DNA of 64,000 nt, taken from assembly GCF_016695175.1 (NCBI RefSeq), contig NZ_CP068023.1, positions 3,653,501 through 3,717,500 on the forward strand, written 5' to 3'. Numbering within the stretch: the stretch's first letter is position 1; each line of letters begins with the position of its first letter. This DNA comes from Pseudoalteromonas sp. GCY (lineage in GTDB: Bacteria; Pseudomonadota; Gammaproteobacteria; Enterobacterales; Alteromonadaceae). A program made the position numbers and the translations under genes. A model generated the notes under the pieces. It ran no database searches and was not told where the DNA came from. It saw nothing but the letters and a program-made list of their open reading frames with translations. Shown here one piece after another: positions 10,078 through 18,925 of the stretch.

Positions 10078-10833
10078 CTATTTCATTGCGGCATTAACAT
10101 AAACGTCAAAGCGGTTTTTCTTGGTTTTTATTTGCATACTTGGCGTTTTATCATTTAAAAAGCCGGCGTAGTCTGGACGTTTTACCACTACCCTTTTTGT
10201 GGCTAATTGCAAAGCAAAAGGCAAAAGCGCATCCGCATCCAAGTCATTGCCAACTAAGTCTTGGAATACACGCATTTCTTTTTTCACTTGTGCTGATTTT
10301 TCACGATGCGGAAACATAGGATCAAGATACACCACATCTGGACGCCAACCCGCTTGCTCTAGCAAGTCATGGCTGGAGCCAAACTCCAGTCGCATGGTTG
10401 ACTGCACCCATTCGCCAATCTCAGCATCTTGATAGGCGCGTTGCAAGCCGTCATATAGCAGCGCTGCAACTACCGGGTTACGCTCGTGTAACACAACTTT
10501 GCAACCCATAGACGCAAGCACAAAGGCATCGCGCCCAAGTCCCGCAGTTGCATCCAATACCGTAGGCACAGCACCTTTATTTAAGCCAACGGCTTTTGCA
10601 ATTGCTTGCCCTTTACCACCACCAAATTTGCGTCGATGAGCAACTGCGCCGGTCACAAAGTCAACTCGGATAGCGCCGAGCTTTGGTTCATTTTTTTTGA
10701 ATAATTGTAAGCCTAACTCATCATAAACCAATTGAAACTCCGCCTCGTTAATATCAAGCGCGGATAAATTGAACAGCTCAGTTAGCGTATCTAGGTAGGA
10801 TCTGTTTTCTTCAAAAGGGGTGTGAATATACAA
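10078..10833 (-). CDS. rsmJ: 16S rRNA (guanine1516-N2)-methyltransferase
   Basis: RsmJ (YhiQ) methylates N2 of G1516 in 16S rRNA using S-adenosylmethionine. The 251-residue length matches the family. Motif I is [17 protein letters not shown] (residues about 92-108), and the catalytic-type motif is YLDPMFPHR (about 169-177). The N-terminal segment [26 protein letters not shown] is family-typical. In E. coli rsmJ is directly downstream of prlC; here a response-regulator gene separates the two on the same strand. Confidence 0.95.
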   Translation of the reverse strand: MYIHTPFEENRSYLDTLTELFNLSALDINEAEFQLVYDELGLQLFKKNEPKLGAIRVDFVTGAVAHRRKFGGGKGQAIAKAVGLNKGAVPTVLDATAGLGRDAFVLASMGCKVVLHERNPVVAALLYDGLQRAYQDAEIGEWVQSTMRLEFGSSHDLLEQAGWRPDVVYLDPMFPHREKSAQVKKEMRVFQDLVGNDLDADALLPFALQLATKRVVVKRPDYAGFLNDKTPSMQIKTKKNRFDVYVNAAMK

Positions 10834-10907
10834 GCTAAGCTCCCAAGGGTGACCAACCGTGGCAGTATACCCCTTTCCCTTTCTAGTGTCTTTGATTATC
10901 CAGTGAC

Positions 10908-12059
10908 TTAAAACAGTTCAATATCTGCTTGCGACGCCACTTCATCCTCGCCCCAAGGTTTCGCTATTTTGTTTAAACTCTCTATAAGCTGCTGACGTAC
11001 CTCAGTCACCTCTCCTAACTTATATTTAATTATGGTTAGCTCATCGCTTAAATAAGTGAAATGTTCATAAAGCTCTTGCAGTCGCTCTCTTTCACTTGAG
11101 GCTAAAACTGCAAGCTTGTCGCTTTCTAGCACAGCCTGAAATTCAGCGACTTTGCCGCTGTAATGATCGCCAACGCCGCTTAAATGATCGCTCAGCTCAG
11201 CAAATACCTGCCCGATATGTTCCACTTTATTGAGCGCATCTTCACTGACTTCCATGTCTCTGATTTTGGCATCAGTGGCTTCCAGTATGTGCGGAAACAG
11301 ATCTTTATAGCGACCATAAACCGCAACATCGTCCACTGGCATATTCTTAATCAGCAAAGAAACTTTAGGATAGTTAATGATTGTTCTGCGGCCAAAATCA
11401 ACAAAGCGACTGCCATCTTTGTGTTTCTCAAATAACTCTTGCTCTATTGGTTGAATCGCCCCTTCACTGGAGTAAAACATCGCGTCTTGGTGGTACCAAA
11501 AAGCCACCGCAACATCGAGCTCCATCGGCATAAAAAACTCTAAAAAATGAGCGCTCAAAGTATTGAGGTCATGCGCGTGATACGATTGCCCAACGTAGCG
11601 CATTATACGACCCATATCACCAGAGTCGGTCATGGCTATTTCGGCTGTAGTTTGGGCGCGCTGTACGTCTTGTTTGAGCTGCAACGAGGTTTTTCTGTAG
11701 TCATCAAGGACATTAATACGCGCTAGCAACTCTTCAGCGTTAAAAGGTTTGACTATGTAGTCCGCTGCGCCGGCGTTATAACCCCGCATCCGCTCTGAAA
11801 TATCGGCACGAGAAGACAAAAACATAACTGGGATCTCAGTGGTGTCGTCTTGCTTTTTAAGTTGCTCACATACCTCAAAACCCGATATACCGGGCATCTC
11901 GACATCGAGTAAAATAATATCCGGACGATATTTTTTAGCCAACCGTAAGCCTTCCTCACCATTTTTCGCATGTAATATTTTGCACGTACGCGATAACGCC
12001 TCATCAACAATGTGATGGACGAGTTTGTCATCATCAATGGCAAGAACCAGTTTCGTCAT
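10908..12059 (-). CDS. Response regulator: CheY-like receiver plus uncharacterised C-terminal region
   Basis: A 383-residue protein. Residues 1-122 form a receiver domain: acidic pocket Asp9-Asp11 (IDDD), phosphoacceptor Asp52 (LLDVEMPG), and Lys104 (YIVKPF). The rest has no DNA-binding or output domain that I recognise; it contains a central globular segment (about 145-270) and a helical, coiled-coil-like end (about 290-370, heptads such as [12 protein letters not shown]). No kinase gene is adjacent. It may act by protein interaction, for example in motility or surface behaviour, but that is inference. Start ATG at 12059. Confidence 0.85.
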   Translation of the reverse strand: MTKLVLAIDDDKLVHHIVDEALSRTCKILHAKNGEEGLRLAKKYRPDIILLDVEMPGISGFEVCEQLKKQDDTTEIPVMFLSSRADISERMRGYNAGAADYIVKPFNAEELLARINVLDDYRKTSLQLKQDVQRAQTTAEIAMTDSGDMGRIMRYVGQSYHAHDLNTLSAHFLEFFMPMELDVAVAFWYHQDAMFYSSEGAIQPIEQELFEKHKDGSRFVDFGRRTIINYPKVSLLIKNMPVDDVAVYGRYKDLFPHILEATDAKIRDMEVSEDALNKVEHIGQVFAELSDHLSGVGDHYSGKVAEFQAVLESDKLAVLASSERERLQELYEHFTYLSDELTIIKYKLGEVTEVRQQLIESLNKIAKPWGEDEVASQADIELF

Positions 12060-12142
12060 GTGGCTTTCCCTATTAATTCATATCTTTATAGAATAGTCAG
12101 AGATATTGAATTTGCTAACAAAAAGTCACACTTTCTAAGACA

Positions 12143-12172
12143 AAAAAAACGCCTTCAGAAGAAGACGCTTGG
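12143..12172 (-). terminator. Rho-independent terminator after prlC
   Basis: On the minus strand GCGTCTTC-TTCT-GAAGGCGT (with G-U pairs) is followed by eight T residues, 14 bp beyond the prlC stop. Confidence 0.85.
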
Positions 12173-12185
12173 AGTGGAAATATAA

Positions 12186-14231
12186 CTAAGCGGCAATCCC
12201 GCTGTGGCGTAGTAGCGCATCCACTTTTGGCTCTCGACCACGGAAGCGGGTAAACAGCACCATTGGCGCTTCTGAGCCACCCTTTTCAAGGATATGATGC
12301 ATAAACTCACGTCCGGTTTGCGAGTTGAATATTCCTTCTTCTTCAAACTTAGAAAACGCATCCGCAGACAGCACTTCTGCCCACTTATAAGAGTAGTAGC
12401 CCGCGCTATAACCACCAGCAAAGATATGGCTAAAACTATGCTGGAAGCGATTAAACTCCGGAGCTTTAACAACTGCTGTACGCTCACGCACCGCATTAAG
12501 CATTGCTTGAATTTGGCAATCTGTGTTTGGCTCAAAGTCTGCGTGGATATGAAAATCAAACAACGAAAATTCCAACTGACGCAGCATCTGCATGGCTGAT
12601 TGGAAGTTCTTTGCCGCCAGTAACTTGTCTAACATTTCTTTTGGTAACGGTTCACCCGTTTCATAGTGCCCTGAAATGAAGCTCAGCGCTTCTTCTTCAT
12701 AGCACCAGTTCTCTAAAAACTGACTTGGCAGCTCAACCGCATCCCATGCCACACCGTTAATACCAGCAACCGGCGCTGCATCCACTTGCGTTAGCATGTG
12801 ATGAATACCGTGACCAAACTCATGGAACAAAGTGGTTACTTCATTATGGGTAAATAGCGCAGGTTTATTGCCAACGGCTTTGTTAAAGTTACACACTAAA
12901 TAAGCGACAGGAGTCTGTAGCTCACCATTTGCGCGTACTTTTCGGCCCATGCAGTCATCCATCCAAGCACCACCACGCTTATGTTCACGGGCATATAGAT
13001 CGAGATAGAAATGACCACGCAACTCACCTTTATCATCATGAATAGCAAAAAAGCGTACGTCAGGATGATAAGTGTCAACGTCTTTGACTTCACTCACGCG
13101 GATCCCAAACAGGCGATTTACAGTTTCAAATAAACCGGCAAGTACTTTATGCTCAGGGAAGTAAGGGCGCAGCGCTTCGTCAGAAATCGCATACTTAGCT
13201 TGTTTTAACTTTTCGCCATAATATGCGTAATCCCAAGGTTTTAGCTCACTTACACCGTGTTCTTTATTCGCAAAGTCGCGTAGTTCAGCCACTTCTTGCT
13301 CGGCTTGTGGTTTTGACTTAGCAGCAAGGTCGTTTAAAAACTTAAACACTTGCTCTGGCGTCTCAGCCATTTTAGTTGCCAGTGATTTTTCTGCAAAACT
13401 AGAAAAGCCAAGTAACTGAGCCAGTTCGTGTCTAAGCGTAAGTTCTTCATGCATAATCGCTGAGTTATCGAACTCGCCAGCGTTGGGCCCTTGATCCGAG
13501 GCGCGTGTTACAAACGCACGATAAGCCTCTTCACGGAGCGTTTGATTATCTGCGTAAGTCATCACAGGAAGGTAAGAAGGAATATCTAGCGTAAATACCC
13601 AGCCTTCTAATCCTTTGGCTTCGGCTGTATGAGCGGCAAGTGCTAAGGCAGACTCAGGCAGCCCAGCTAAATCAGACTCGTCAGTAATATGCTTTTGCCA
13701 TGCCTGAGTGGCGTCCATTACGTTGTTGCCAAACTTTGATGCCAACTCCGACAGTCGTGCCACAATTTCGCCATAACGTTTTTGCTTCGCAGCTTCAAGC
13801 GCAATACCCGAAAGTTGAAAATCACGCAGTGCATTATCCACCGACGTCTGCTGAGCAATCGTTAAGTTACCAAACTCAGCTGACTCTTTTACTGCTTTAT
13901 AGGCTTCATATAGCCCTTGATGTTGGCCACAGTAAGTCGAATATTCTGAGATTAATGGCAAACACTCATCATACGCTTTGCGCAGCGCTTCTGAATTGAC
14001 CACTGAGTGCATATGCGACACTGGCGACCACATGCGGCTAAGTTTATCGTCCGCTTCTTCTAGCGGTAGTACAAAGTTGTCCCAGGTATAATTCGACTGC
14101 GCTAAAACAGTGTCGATGGTTTCACGACAGTGCGCGATGGCAGATTTTAATGCTTCAACAATATGTTCAGGCTTAATTTTCGAAAAAGGAGGCAATCCTT
14201 CTAGCCCGATTAATGGGTTACTCATGGGCAC
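12186..14231 (-). CDS. prlC: Oligopeptidase A (M3 family zinc peptidase)
   Basis: Cytoplasmic M3 metallopeptidase that degrades short peptides, including cleaved signal peptides. The 681-residue length fits E. coli PrlC. The zinc motif HEFGH is at residues 470-474 (His470, Glu471, His474), with the third ligand Glu downstream in the WDAVELPSQFLENW segment. The N-terminal NPLIGLEGLPPFSKIKPEH is characteristic of PrlC/OpdA. It is divergent from gorA with a 171-bp promoter gap. PrlC next to gorA and rsmJ matches the enterobacterial neighbourhood. Confidence 0.96.
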   Translation of the reverse strand: MPMSNPLIGLEGLPPFSKIKPEHIVEALKSAIAHCRETIDTVLAQSNYTWDNFVLPLEEADDKLSRMWSPVSHMHSVVNSEALRKAYDECLPLISEYSTYCGQHQGLYEAYKAVKESAEFGNLTIAQQTSVDNALRDFQLSGIALEAAKQKRYGEIVARLSELASKFGNNVMDATQAWQKHITDESDLAGLPESALALAAHTAEAKGLEGWVFTLDIPSYLPVMTYADNQTLREEAYRAFVTRASDQGPNAGEFDNSAIMHEELTLRHELAQLLGFSSFAEKSLATKMAETPEQVFKFLNDLAAKSKPQAEQEVAELRDFANKEHGVSELKPWDYAYYGEKLKQAKYAISDEALRPYFPEHKVLAGLFETVNRLFGIRVSEVKDVDTYHPDVRFFAIHDDKGELRGHFYLDLYAREHKRGGAWMDDCMGRKVRANGELQTPVAYLVCNFNKAVGNKPALFTHNEVTTLFHEFGHGIHHMLTQVDAAPVAGINGVAWDAVELPSQFLENWCYEEEALSFISGHYETGEPLPKEMLDKLLAAKNFQSAMQMLRQLEFSLFDFHIHADFEPNTDCQIQAMLNAVRERTAVVKAPEFNRFQHSFSHIFAGGYSAGYYSYKWAEVLSADAFSKFEEEGIFNSQTGREFMHHILEKGGSEAPMVLFTRFRGREPKVDALLRHSGIAA

Positions 14232-14402
14232 GCTCTTTATTTTCTAATCTAATATTTAGGTTGAAATAAGGGTGAATGACCGCATTTACAAGTATCTGAA
14301 CAGATTTTTGCTTAATATCGGTCTTCGGTTGTGCACTTTTGCTAGTTACTTAATATAAAGTAGTAGGATTTAAGCAAAACAAATAATTGGCGAGGAATTT
14401 TT

Positions 14403-15764
14403 ATGGCTCAACATTTTGACTATATCGCAATCGGTGGCGGTAGCGGCGGGATCGCATCGGCAAACCGAGCGGCGATGCGAGGTGCCAAGGTGGCACTAAT
14501 AGAAGCAAAGCACTTAGGCGGTACTTGTGTAAACGTGGGCTGTGTTCCAAAAAAAGCGATGTGGCATGGCGCTCAAGTTGCTGAAGCAATTAAACTATAC
14601 GCACCAGATTATGGCTTTGATGTTGAACTTAAAAACTTCGATTGGGGTAAGCTGGTAGAAAGCCGCGAAGCCTACATTGGTCGTATTCACCAAGGTTACA
14701 ACAGCTACCTAGCAAAAAATGGCGTCACCGTGATTAATGGCTTTGCCAAGTTTGTTGATAACAACACCATTGAAGTCAATGGTGAGCACTACACTGCCGA
14801 TCATATCAATATTACCGTAGGTGGCCGCCCAACGATCCCTAATATTCCAGGCGCTGAGCATGGTATAGATTCAAACGGTTTCTTTGAGCTTAAAGAGCAA
14901 CCTCGCCGCGTAGCTGTTGTGGGCGCGGGTTATATCGCGGTAGAGCTTGCGGGCGTATTGCACAGCTTGGGCACAGAAACCCACCTATTTGTTCGTAAGC
15001 ACGCTCCACTTCGTAACTTTGATCCTATCTTGGTTGAAACCTTAACTGAGGTAATGGAAAAGGAAGGTCCAACGCTGCACACTCACTCAGTGCCACAGTC
15101 AGTGACCAAAGAAGAGGATGGCTCAGTCACCTTACATCTTAAAAATGGCGAGTCGTACACCGTAGACAAACTGATCTGGGCAATTGGCCGTGAACCAATG
15201 ACAGATCTTATCAATCTCGCTGCGACAGATGTAGAAACCACACCTAGCGGCCATATTAAAGTCGACGAATGGCAAAACACCACAGCCAAAGGTATTTACG
15301 CGCTCGGTGATATTATGGATGGTGGTATAGAGCTGACTCCTGTTGCCGTGAAAGCAGGTCGAATGCTAGCCGAGCGCTTATTTAATCCAGAATTGCCAAA
15401 CGCAAAAATGGATTACGATCTAGTCCCTACCGTCGTCTTTAGCCACCCACCGATTGGCACCATTGGCCTAACAGAGCCAGAAGCGGAAGAAAAGTACGGT
15501 AAAGACAATATCAAGGTCTATACCTCTACCTTTGCTGCTATGTACACCGCGGTCACTCAGCACCGCCAACCATGTCGCATGAAGCTTGTATGCGCAGGCC
15601 CAGAAGAAACCGTAGTTGGCCTACACGGCATCGGCTTTGCAGTAGATGAGATGATCCAAGGATTCGCCGTCGCAATGAAGATGGGCGCAACCAAAGCAGA
15701 CTTTGACTCGGTAGTCGCAATACACCCAACCGGTTCCGAAGAATTTGTTACCATGAGGGGTTAG
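14403..15764 (+). CDS. gorA: Glutathione-disulfide reductase, last codons altered by island insertion
   Basis: NADPH-dependent flavoenzyme that keeps glutathione reduced in the cytoplasm. FAD fold [14 protein letters not shown] (residues 11-24), redox-active pair Cys42/Cys47 in [14 protein letters not shown] fold [17 protein letters not shown], and the C-terminal catalytic His segment [10 protein letters not shown]. The family normally ends in T-M-R; here the codons read Thr-Met-Arg-Gly then TAG, because the mobile island begins inside this sequence. The extra glycine should not harm activity. The native stop region and terminator are now at 38950-39026. SD-like GGCGAGGA precedes the ATG at 14403. 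Confidence 0.96.
   Translation: MAQHFDYIAIGGGSGGIASANRAAMRGAKVALIEAKHLGGTCVNVGCVPKKAMWHGAQVAEAIKLYAPDYGFDVELKNFDWGKLVESREAYIGRIHQGYNSYLAKNGVTVINGFAKFVDNNTIEVNGEHYTADHINITVGGRPTIPNIPGAEHGIDSNGFFELKEQPRRVAVVGAGYIAVELAGVLHSLGTETHLFVRKHAPLRNFDPILVETLTEVMEKEGPTLHTHSVPQSVTKEEDGSVTLHLKNGESYTVDKLIWAIGREPMTDLINLAATDVETTPSGHIKVDEWQNTTAKGIYALGDIMDGGIELTPVAVKAGRMLAERLFNPELPNAKMDYDLVPTVVFSHPPIGTIGLTEPEAEEKYGKDNIKVYTSTFAAMYTAVTQHRQPCRMKLVCAGPEETVVGLHGIGFAVDEMIQGFAVAMKMGATKADFDSVVAIHPTGSEEFVTMRG
15749..15758 (+). other. Left attachment core of the gorA island
   Basis: TACCATGAGG, the gorA codons for Thr-Met-Arg. Near-identical cores TACTATGCGA (34055-34064) and TACTATGAGG (38949-38958) end the two downstream junctions. 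Homology to the gorA flank changes exactly here, so recombination takes place in this stretch of about 10 bp. Confidence 0.75.
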
Positions 15765-15787
15765 TGTAGGAAAAGCATCTTACACAC

Positions 15788-15805
15788 GTACATAAATCTG
15801 GAAAA
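15788..15805. repeat. Left terminal inverted repeat of the island
   Basis: GTACATAAATCTGGAAAA. The inverted counterpart at the far right end is TTTCCAGATTTGGATGTAC (38925-38943), differing by a two-base insertion. A shorter relative, CTTCCAGATT, lies at 34024-34033. Likely binding sites for the Gin recombinases. Confidence 0.7.
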
Positions 15806-15813
15806 TAATTAAT

Positions 15814-15849
15814 CACTGTCCATACTGGATAGATGGGCAGTGATATTTT
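15814..15849 (+). terminator. Hairpin terminator or attenuator between gorA and ginA
   Basis: CACTGTCCAT / ATGGGCAGTG stem (15814-15823 with 15833-15842, one U-G pair) with a 9-nt loop and the tail ATATTTTT. It lies 49 bp after the gorA stop and about 20 bp before the ginA start. It can end gorA transcripts now separated from their native terminator, or control read-through into ginABCD. Confidence 0.7.
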
Positions 15850-15861
15850 TCAGAGTGATTT

Positions 15862-17187
15862 ATGACATACCTTGTACACTCCAGCGATACTTTCAAAGAG
15901 ACTGAGCTACAAAAACTGGATAATGGTACATTCCATTGCCTCCCTTCCAATGACAATATCGGTTCGCTGCCAACCCTCTTTTCGCAAGATGGTGTATTCA
16001 ATCACGAAGCCAACAGCTACCTGTTTTATCTCAAAGCCGTAAAGAAGGCAAAAGACTTATCTCCCTGTGCACAGGCCTTGCGTGCCTACTACCAATTTCT
16101 TGAGGATAAAGGGTTGAATTGGGGTAAATTCCCGCCAGTCAAACGGCTCAAACCAACTTACCTATACCGCTCTCACCTGCTCAAGCAAATAAAGCAAGGC
16201 GAGCTTGCACACAGCACCGCCAGTGTTCGTATGAACCAAATCGTCAATTACTATAAGTGGCTAATGCATGATGGTTACTTACGCGTAAAGAGTGAGAAGG
16301 AAGCGCCATTCAAAATGGAGTTTGTCTCTGTTCAGAACAGTGGGATATTTGCCCACATATCCCCAACTTTCATTGTTGCGACCAGTGATTTACGCATAAA
16401 GGTTCCGAGGGATGCGGATAGTAAAAACATCAGACCACTATCTCCATTAAGCCGTGATGCTCTTGGTATTTTAACTCAACATCTTCCACAGACGTCTGAA
16501 GAGTTACGCTTACAAGCCTTGCTTGCAATTGATACTGGGATGAGAGTTGAAGAAGTAGCCACGTTATCATTAGATGCGTTAGATACTGCAACTCCGCTTG
16601 CTGAGAGCCAACATCGCTTTGAAATTCTGTTATGCCCCCGCTCAACAGGCGTACAAACCAAGTTCCTAAAAGCTCGGTCTGTCGAGATTTCATCGGACTT
16701 GCTCCAAGCATTGAATGAGTATCGATTTTCAGAACGTCGCCTGAAGCGTACTACTAGGCTCAACGAGAAAATAGAACAATTAAACAGCGATGCTTCCTCC
16801 TTCAACCAGAAGACCATTGAAATACTGGAGCGCTGTGACCGTCATGAACCATTATTTGTTAGCCAACAAGGCAACCCTGCTACGGGGAAATCCATTGAAG
16901 CTCGATGGATTGAGTTCAGAGCAGAAATAAAACAGGCAGAGTCATCATTTTCCCATCGCTTCCATGATTTACGCGCCACCTATGGCACCTATCGCCTCAG
17001 TGACTTATTAGAGGCTGGATTGCCCGTTGTCGACTGTATGGAGCTTCTAATGGGCTGGATGGGGCATAAAGATGAAAGTACTACTTGGAAGTATTTACGC
17101 TTTCTAAAACGCAAAGAGGCGTTCAAAGTGAAGTTTGGTATCCTCGATTCCATCATGCACGACGCACTGGGAGGTAACGATGACTGA
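15862..17187 (+). CDS. ginA: Tyrosine recombinase, first of three (GinA-like)
   Basis: A 441-residue site-specific recombinase. An N-terminal SAM-like arm-binding/core-binding region (about 45-150) precedes a catalytic domain with the full active-site set: Arg228 (DTGMRVEE), His368 and Arg371 (FHDLR), His402 (MGHKDES) and nucleophile Tyr411 (WKYLRF). Its stop overlaps the start of the next gene by 8 bp, so the four gin genes are translationally coupled. There is little room for a promoter after the hairpin at 15814-15849, so transcription may start inside the island terminus or come from gorA. By analogy with GInts it acts together with GinB, GinC and GinD; the symbol is assigned from order and size. 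Confidence 0.85.
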   Translation: MTYLVHSSDTFKETELQKLDNGTFHCLPSNDNIGSLPTLFSQDGVFNHEANSYLFYLKAVKKAKDLSPCAQALRAYYQFLEDKGLNWGKFPPVKRLKPTYLYRSHLLKQIKQGELAHSTASVRMNQIVNYYKWLMHDGYLRVKSEKEAPFKMEFVSVQNSGIFAHISPTFIVATSDLRIKVPRDADSKNIRPLSPLSRDALGILTQHLPQTSEELRLQALLAIDTGMRVEEVATLSLDALDTATPLAESQHRFEILLCPRSTGVQTKFLKARSVEISSDLLQALNEYRFSERRLKRTTRLNEKIEQLNSDASSFNQKTIEILERCDRHEPLFVSQQGNPATGKSIEARWIEFRAEIKQAESSFSHRFHDLRATYGTYRLSDLLEAGLPVVDCMELLMGWMGHKDESTTWKYLRFLKRKEAFKVKFGILDSIMHDALGGNDD

Positions 17188-18925
17188 GCCAACCTACCTT
17201 TCTGGCTGGAAACCAGATCTTTGCTTTCAACTAAATACTAACAACTACGTTTTAGCTGACTTGAACCGCCTGTTATTTAAACACTTTCCTCCAACTAGCA
17301 AGCTTCAGCAAGGTTATCAATTCGAAGACGCTAACCGTAAACAGTTTGTCCTTAAATTAAAAGAAAGAATTAGTGAGAAGATAGATGAAGGTTCCAGCCA
17401 TATATCTATCTATGGGGTTTTTATTGAATCATCACAATATCTTCGATGGTGCGATAAACAGAATCAGTCAGCATTTAGTCAACTGTCACTTGAAGGCTAC
17501 ATGGAGCATTTGCAAACTCGTGTCATGCTAGGGGAGTTAAAAAGAAATACATATAAAGGCAGAAGGGGAAATATGGTAACGCTGTTCACTAGATACCTTG
17601 ATTTGCCACACAGCTATTTTAATAACGTTGTTGTCATGGATAATAGCGATCGAGAACCATTCGAGAGCTATACACGTAGCGATTTAAATCAGCTACTTCC
17701 TTTCCTAAGACGCCTTTTCAATCAAACCTATTCACAGTTTATTCGAGATCCTGAGAAGCACATTCATGCACCAAGAGTCGTGCCGACTATGACCTTTGAG
17801 TGGCAAGGTAAAAAATATCCACTTTGTGGAGGATTATCTAAGATGATGTGTGCTGCCACATACCTATTGGCTTATTACACTTATGCCAACACAAGCACCC
17901 TATTGCAACTAAAGCAACCCAACAATGCTTCGATATCTACAGGTGAAATCTGGTACACAATGCCAGCTTTCAAACGTCGTGCCTTTAAAACCATTCAAAT
18001 TGAAATTGGCGAGCATGAATTAGAGATCCCCAAGTATGCCATGACTTTTTTCGACAAATTACTAAAGGTATCAAGAATAATAAGCAACGACGAACAAGCA
18101 ACACTTCTTCAGACCATTTCACCGAAAAAGATACAACCATTACAGAGCGGTACTCTACAGGCTTTTATTAAACGTTGGGTCGAAAAAAACTTCACATTCA
18201 CCGATCAAACAGGACGGCGTTTACGCCCTAACATTTGTCGGTTTCGTGAAACTGGAGCTCAGCTAACTGCTTACCATCAAGGGGAAATGGTTAATAACTT
18301 AATGCTTAACAATACGCCCAGTACCCGTAGGCGTCACTATAGCGAGGGAAATAAGCTAGCCAATAATGGTATGATGCAAGATACGATGTTAATTCGGGAG
18401 GAGCAGGTCAAAAGCAGCGTCAGCACCAAGCAAGCTCAGGAAAACCTCAATATAGAGGTGCTGGTCATCGAGGAAGAGAACAAGATTAACTTTCCTGACT
18501 TAAGCCGTATCTCTAATGGCGGCAGTTGCGCCTCCCCATTTGGTGAAAAGTCTCAAAAATACACCAAGAAAGCTCAAACACTGGGGCTTGCTAGGGAGAG
18601 AGAACGATTAGCCTGTGCAGACCTCCTGGGGTGCTTTGGTTGTCCTGAGCAAGTGATTGTACAGTCGGTCTCAGATATCTGGTGCCTGCTCTCATTCAAA
18701 GCTTGTATTGAGGAGTCACTATTCCTTCATCTGGATGCCAGCCATTACCAAAAGAACTTTAATAATATCGTACGGTTCATTGAGAAAAAAATACTACCGA
18801 ACATAAATCAGCACATCTTGAGACAGGCAGAAACCAAACTTAATGATGATGGCCTGCACCCAGCATGGAGCGACAACGAGTCAGTTTTAAGCTTAATTCC
18901 AAAATCACCAGTCGAGGTAGGATAA
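17180..18925 (+). CDS. ginB: Second recombinase-like protein (GinB-like), degenerate catalytic motifs
   Basis: Start chosen at the ATG 17180 (GGGAGG ribosome site, 8-bp overlap with ginA) rather than the in-frame ATG at 17135, giving 581 residues. The C-terminal half keeps the shape of a tyrosine recombinase (FRETGAQLTAYHQGE ... TRRRHYSEGN, a possible Tyr nucleophile), but the usual H-x-x-R and G-H boxes are not clear, so it may have a structural role or a divergent active site. A Cys-rich stretch follows (GGSCAS ... RLACADLLGCFGCPEQ), which may bind zinc. It ends in TAATG, overlapping ginC. Family placement rests on position and size within the ginABCD order. Confidence 0.78.
   Translation: MTEPTYLSGWKPDLCFQLNTNNYVLADLNRLLFKHFPPTSKLQQGYQFEDANRKQFVLKLKERISEKIDEGSSHISIYGVFIESSQYLRWCDKQNQSAFSQLSLEGYMEHLQTRVMLGELKRNTYKGRRGNMVTLFTRYLDLPHSYFNNVVVMDNSDREPFESYTRSDLNQLLPFLRRLFNQTYSQFIRDPEKHIHAPRVVPTMTFEWQGKKYPLCGGLSKMMCAATYLLAYYTYANTSTLLQLKQPNNASISTGEIWYTMPAFKRRAFKTIQIEIGEHELEIPKYAMTFFDKLLKVSRIISNDEQATLLQTISPKKIQPLQSGTLQAFIKRWVEKNFTFTDQTGRRLRPNICRFRETGAQLTAYHQGEMVNNLMLNNTPSTRRRHYSEGNKLANNGMMQDTMLIREEQVKSSVSTKQAQENLNIEVLVIEEENKINFPDLSRISNGGSCASPFGEKSQKYTKKAQTLGLARERERLACADLLGCFGCPEQVIVQSVSDIWCLLSFKACIEESLFLHLDASHYQKNFNNIVRFIEKKILPNINQHILRQAETKLNDDGLHPAWSDNESVLSLIPKSPVEVG

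Noticed and set aside
9973..10158. 61-residue plus-strand frame
   Set aside because: It overlaps the rsmJ end in antisense, with no sign of a coding pattern or ribosome site.
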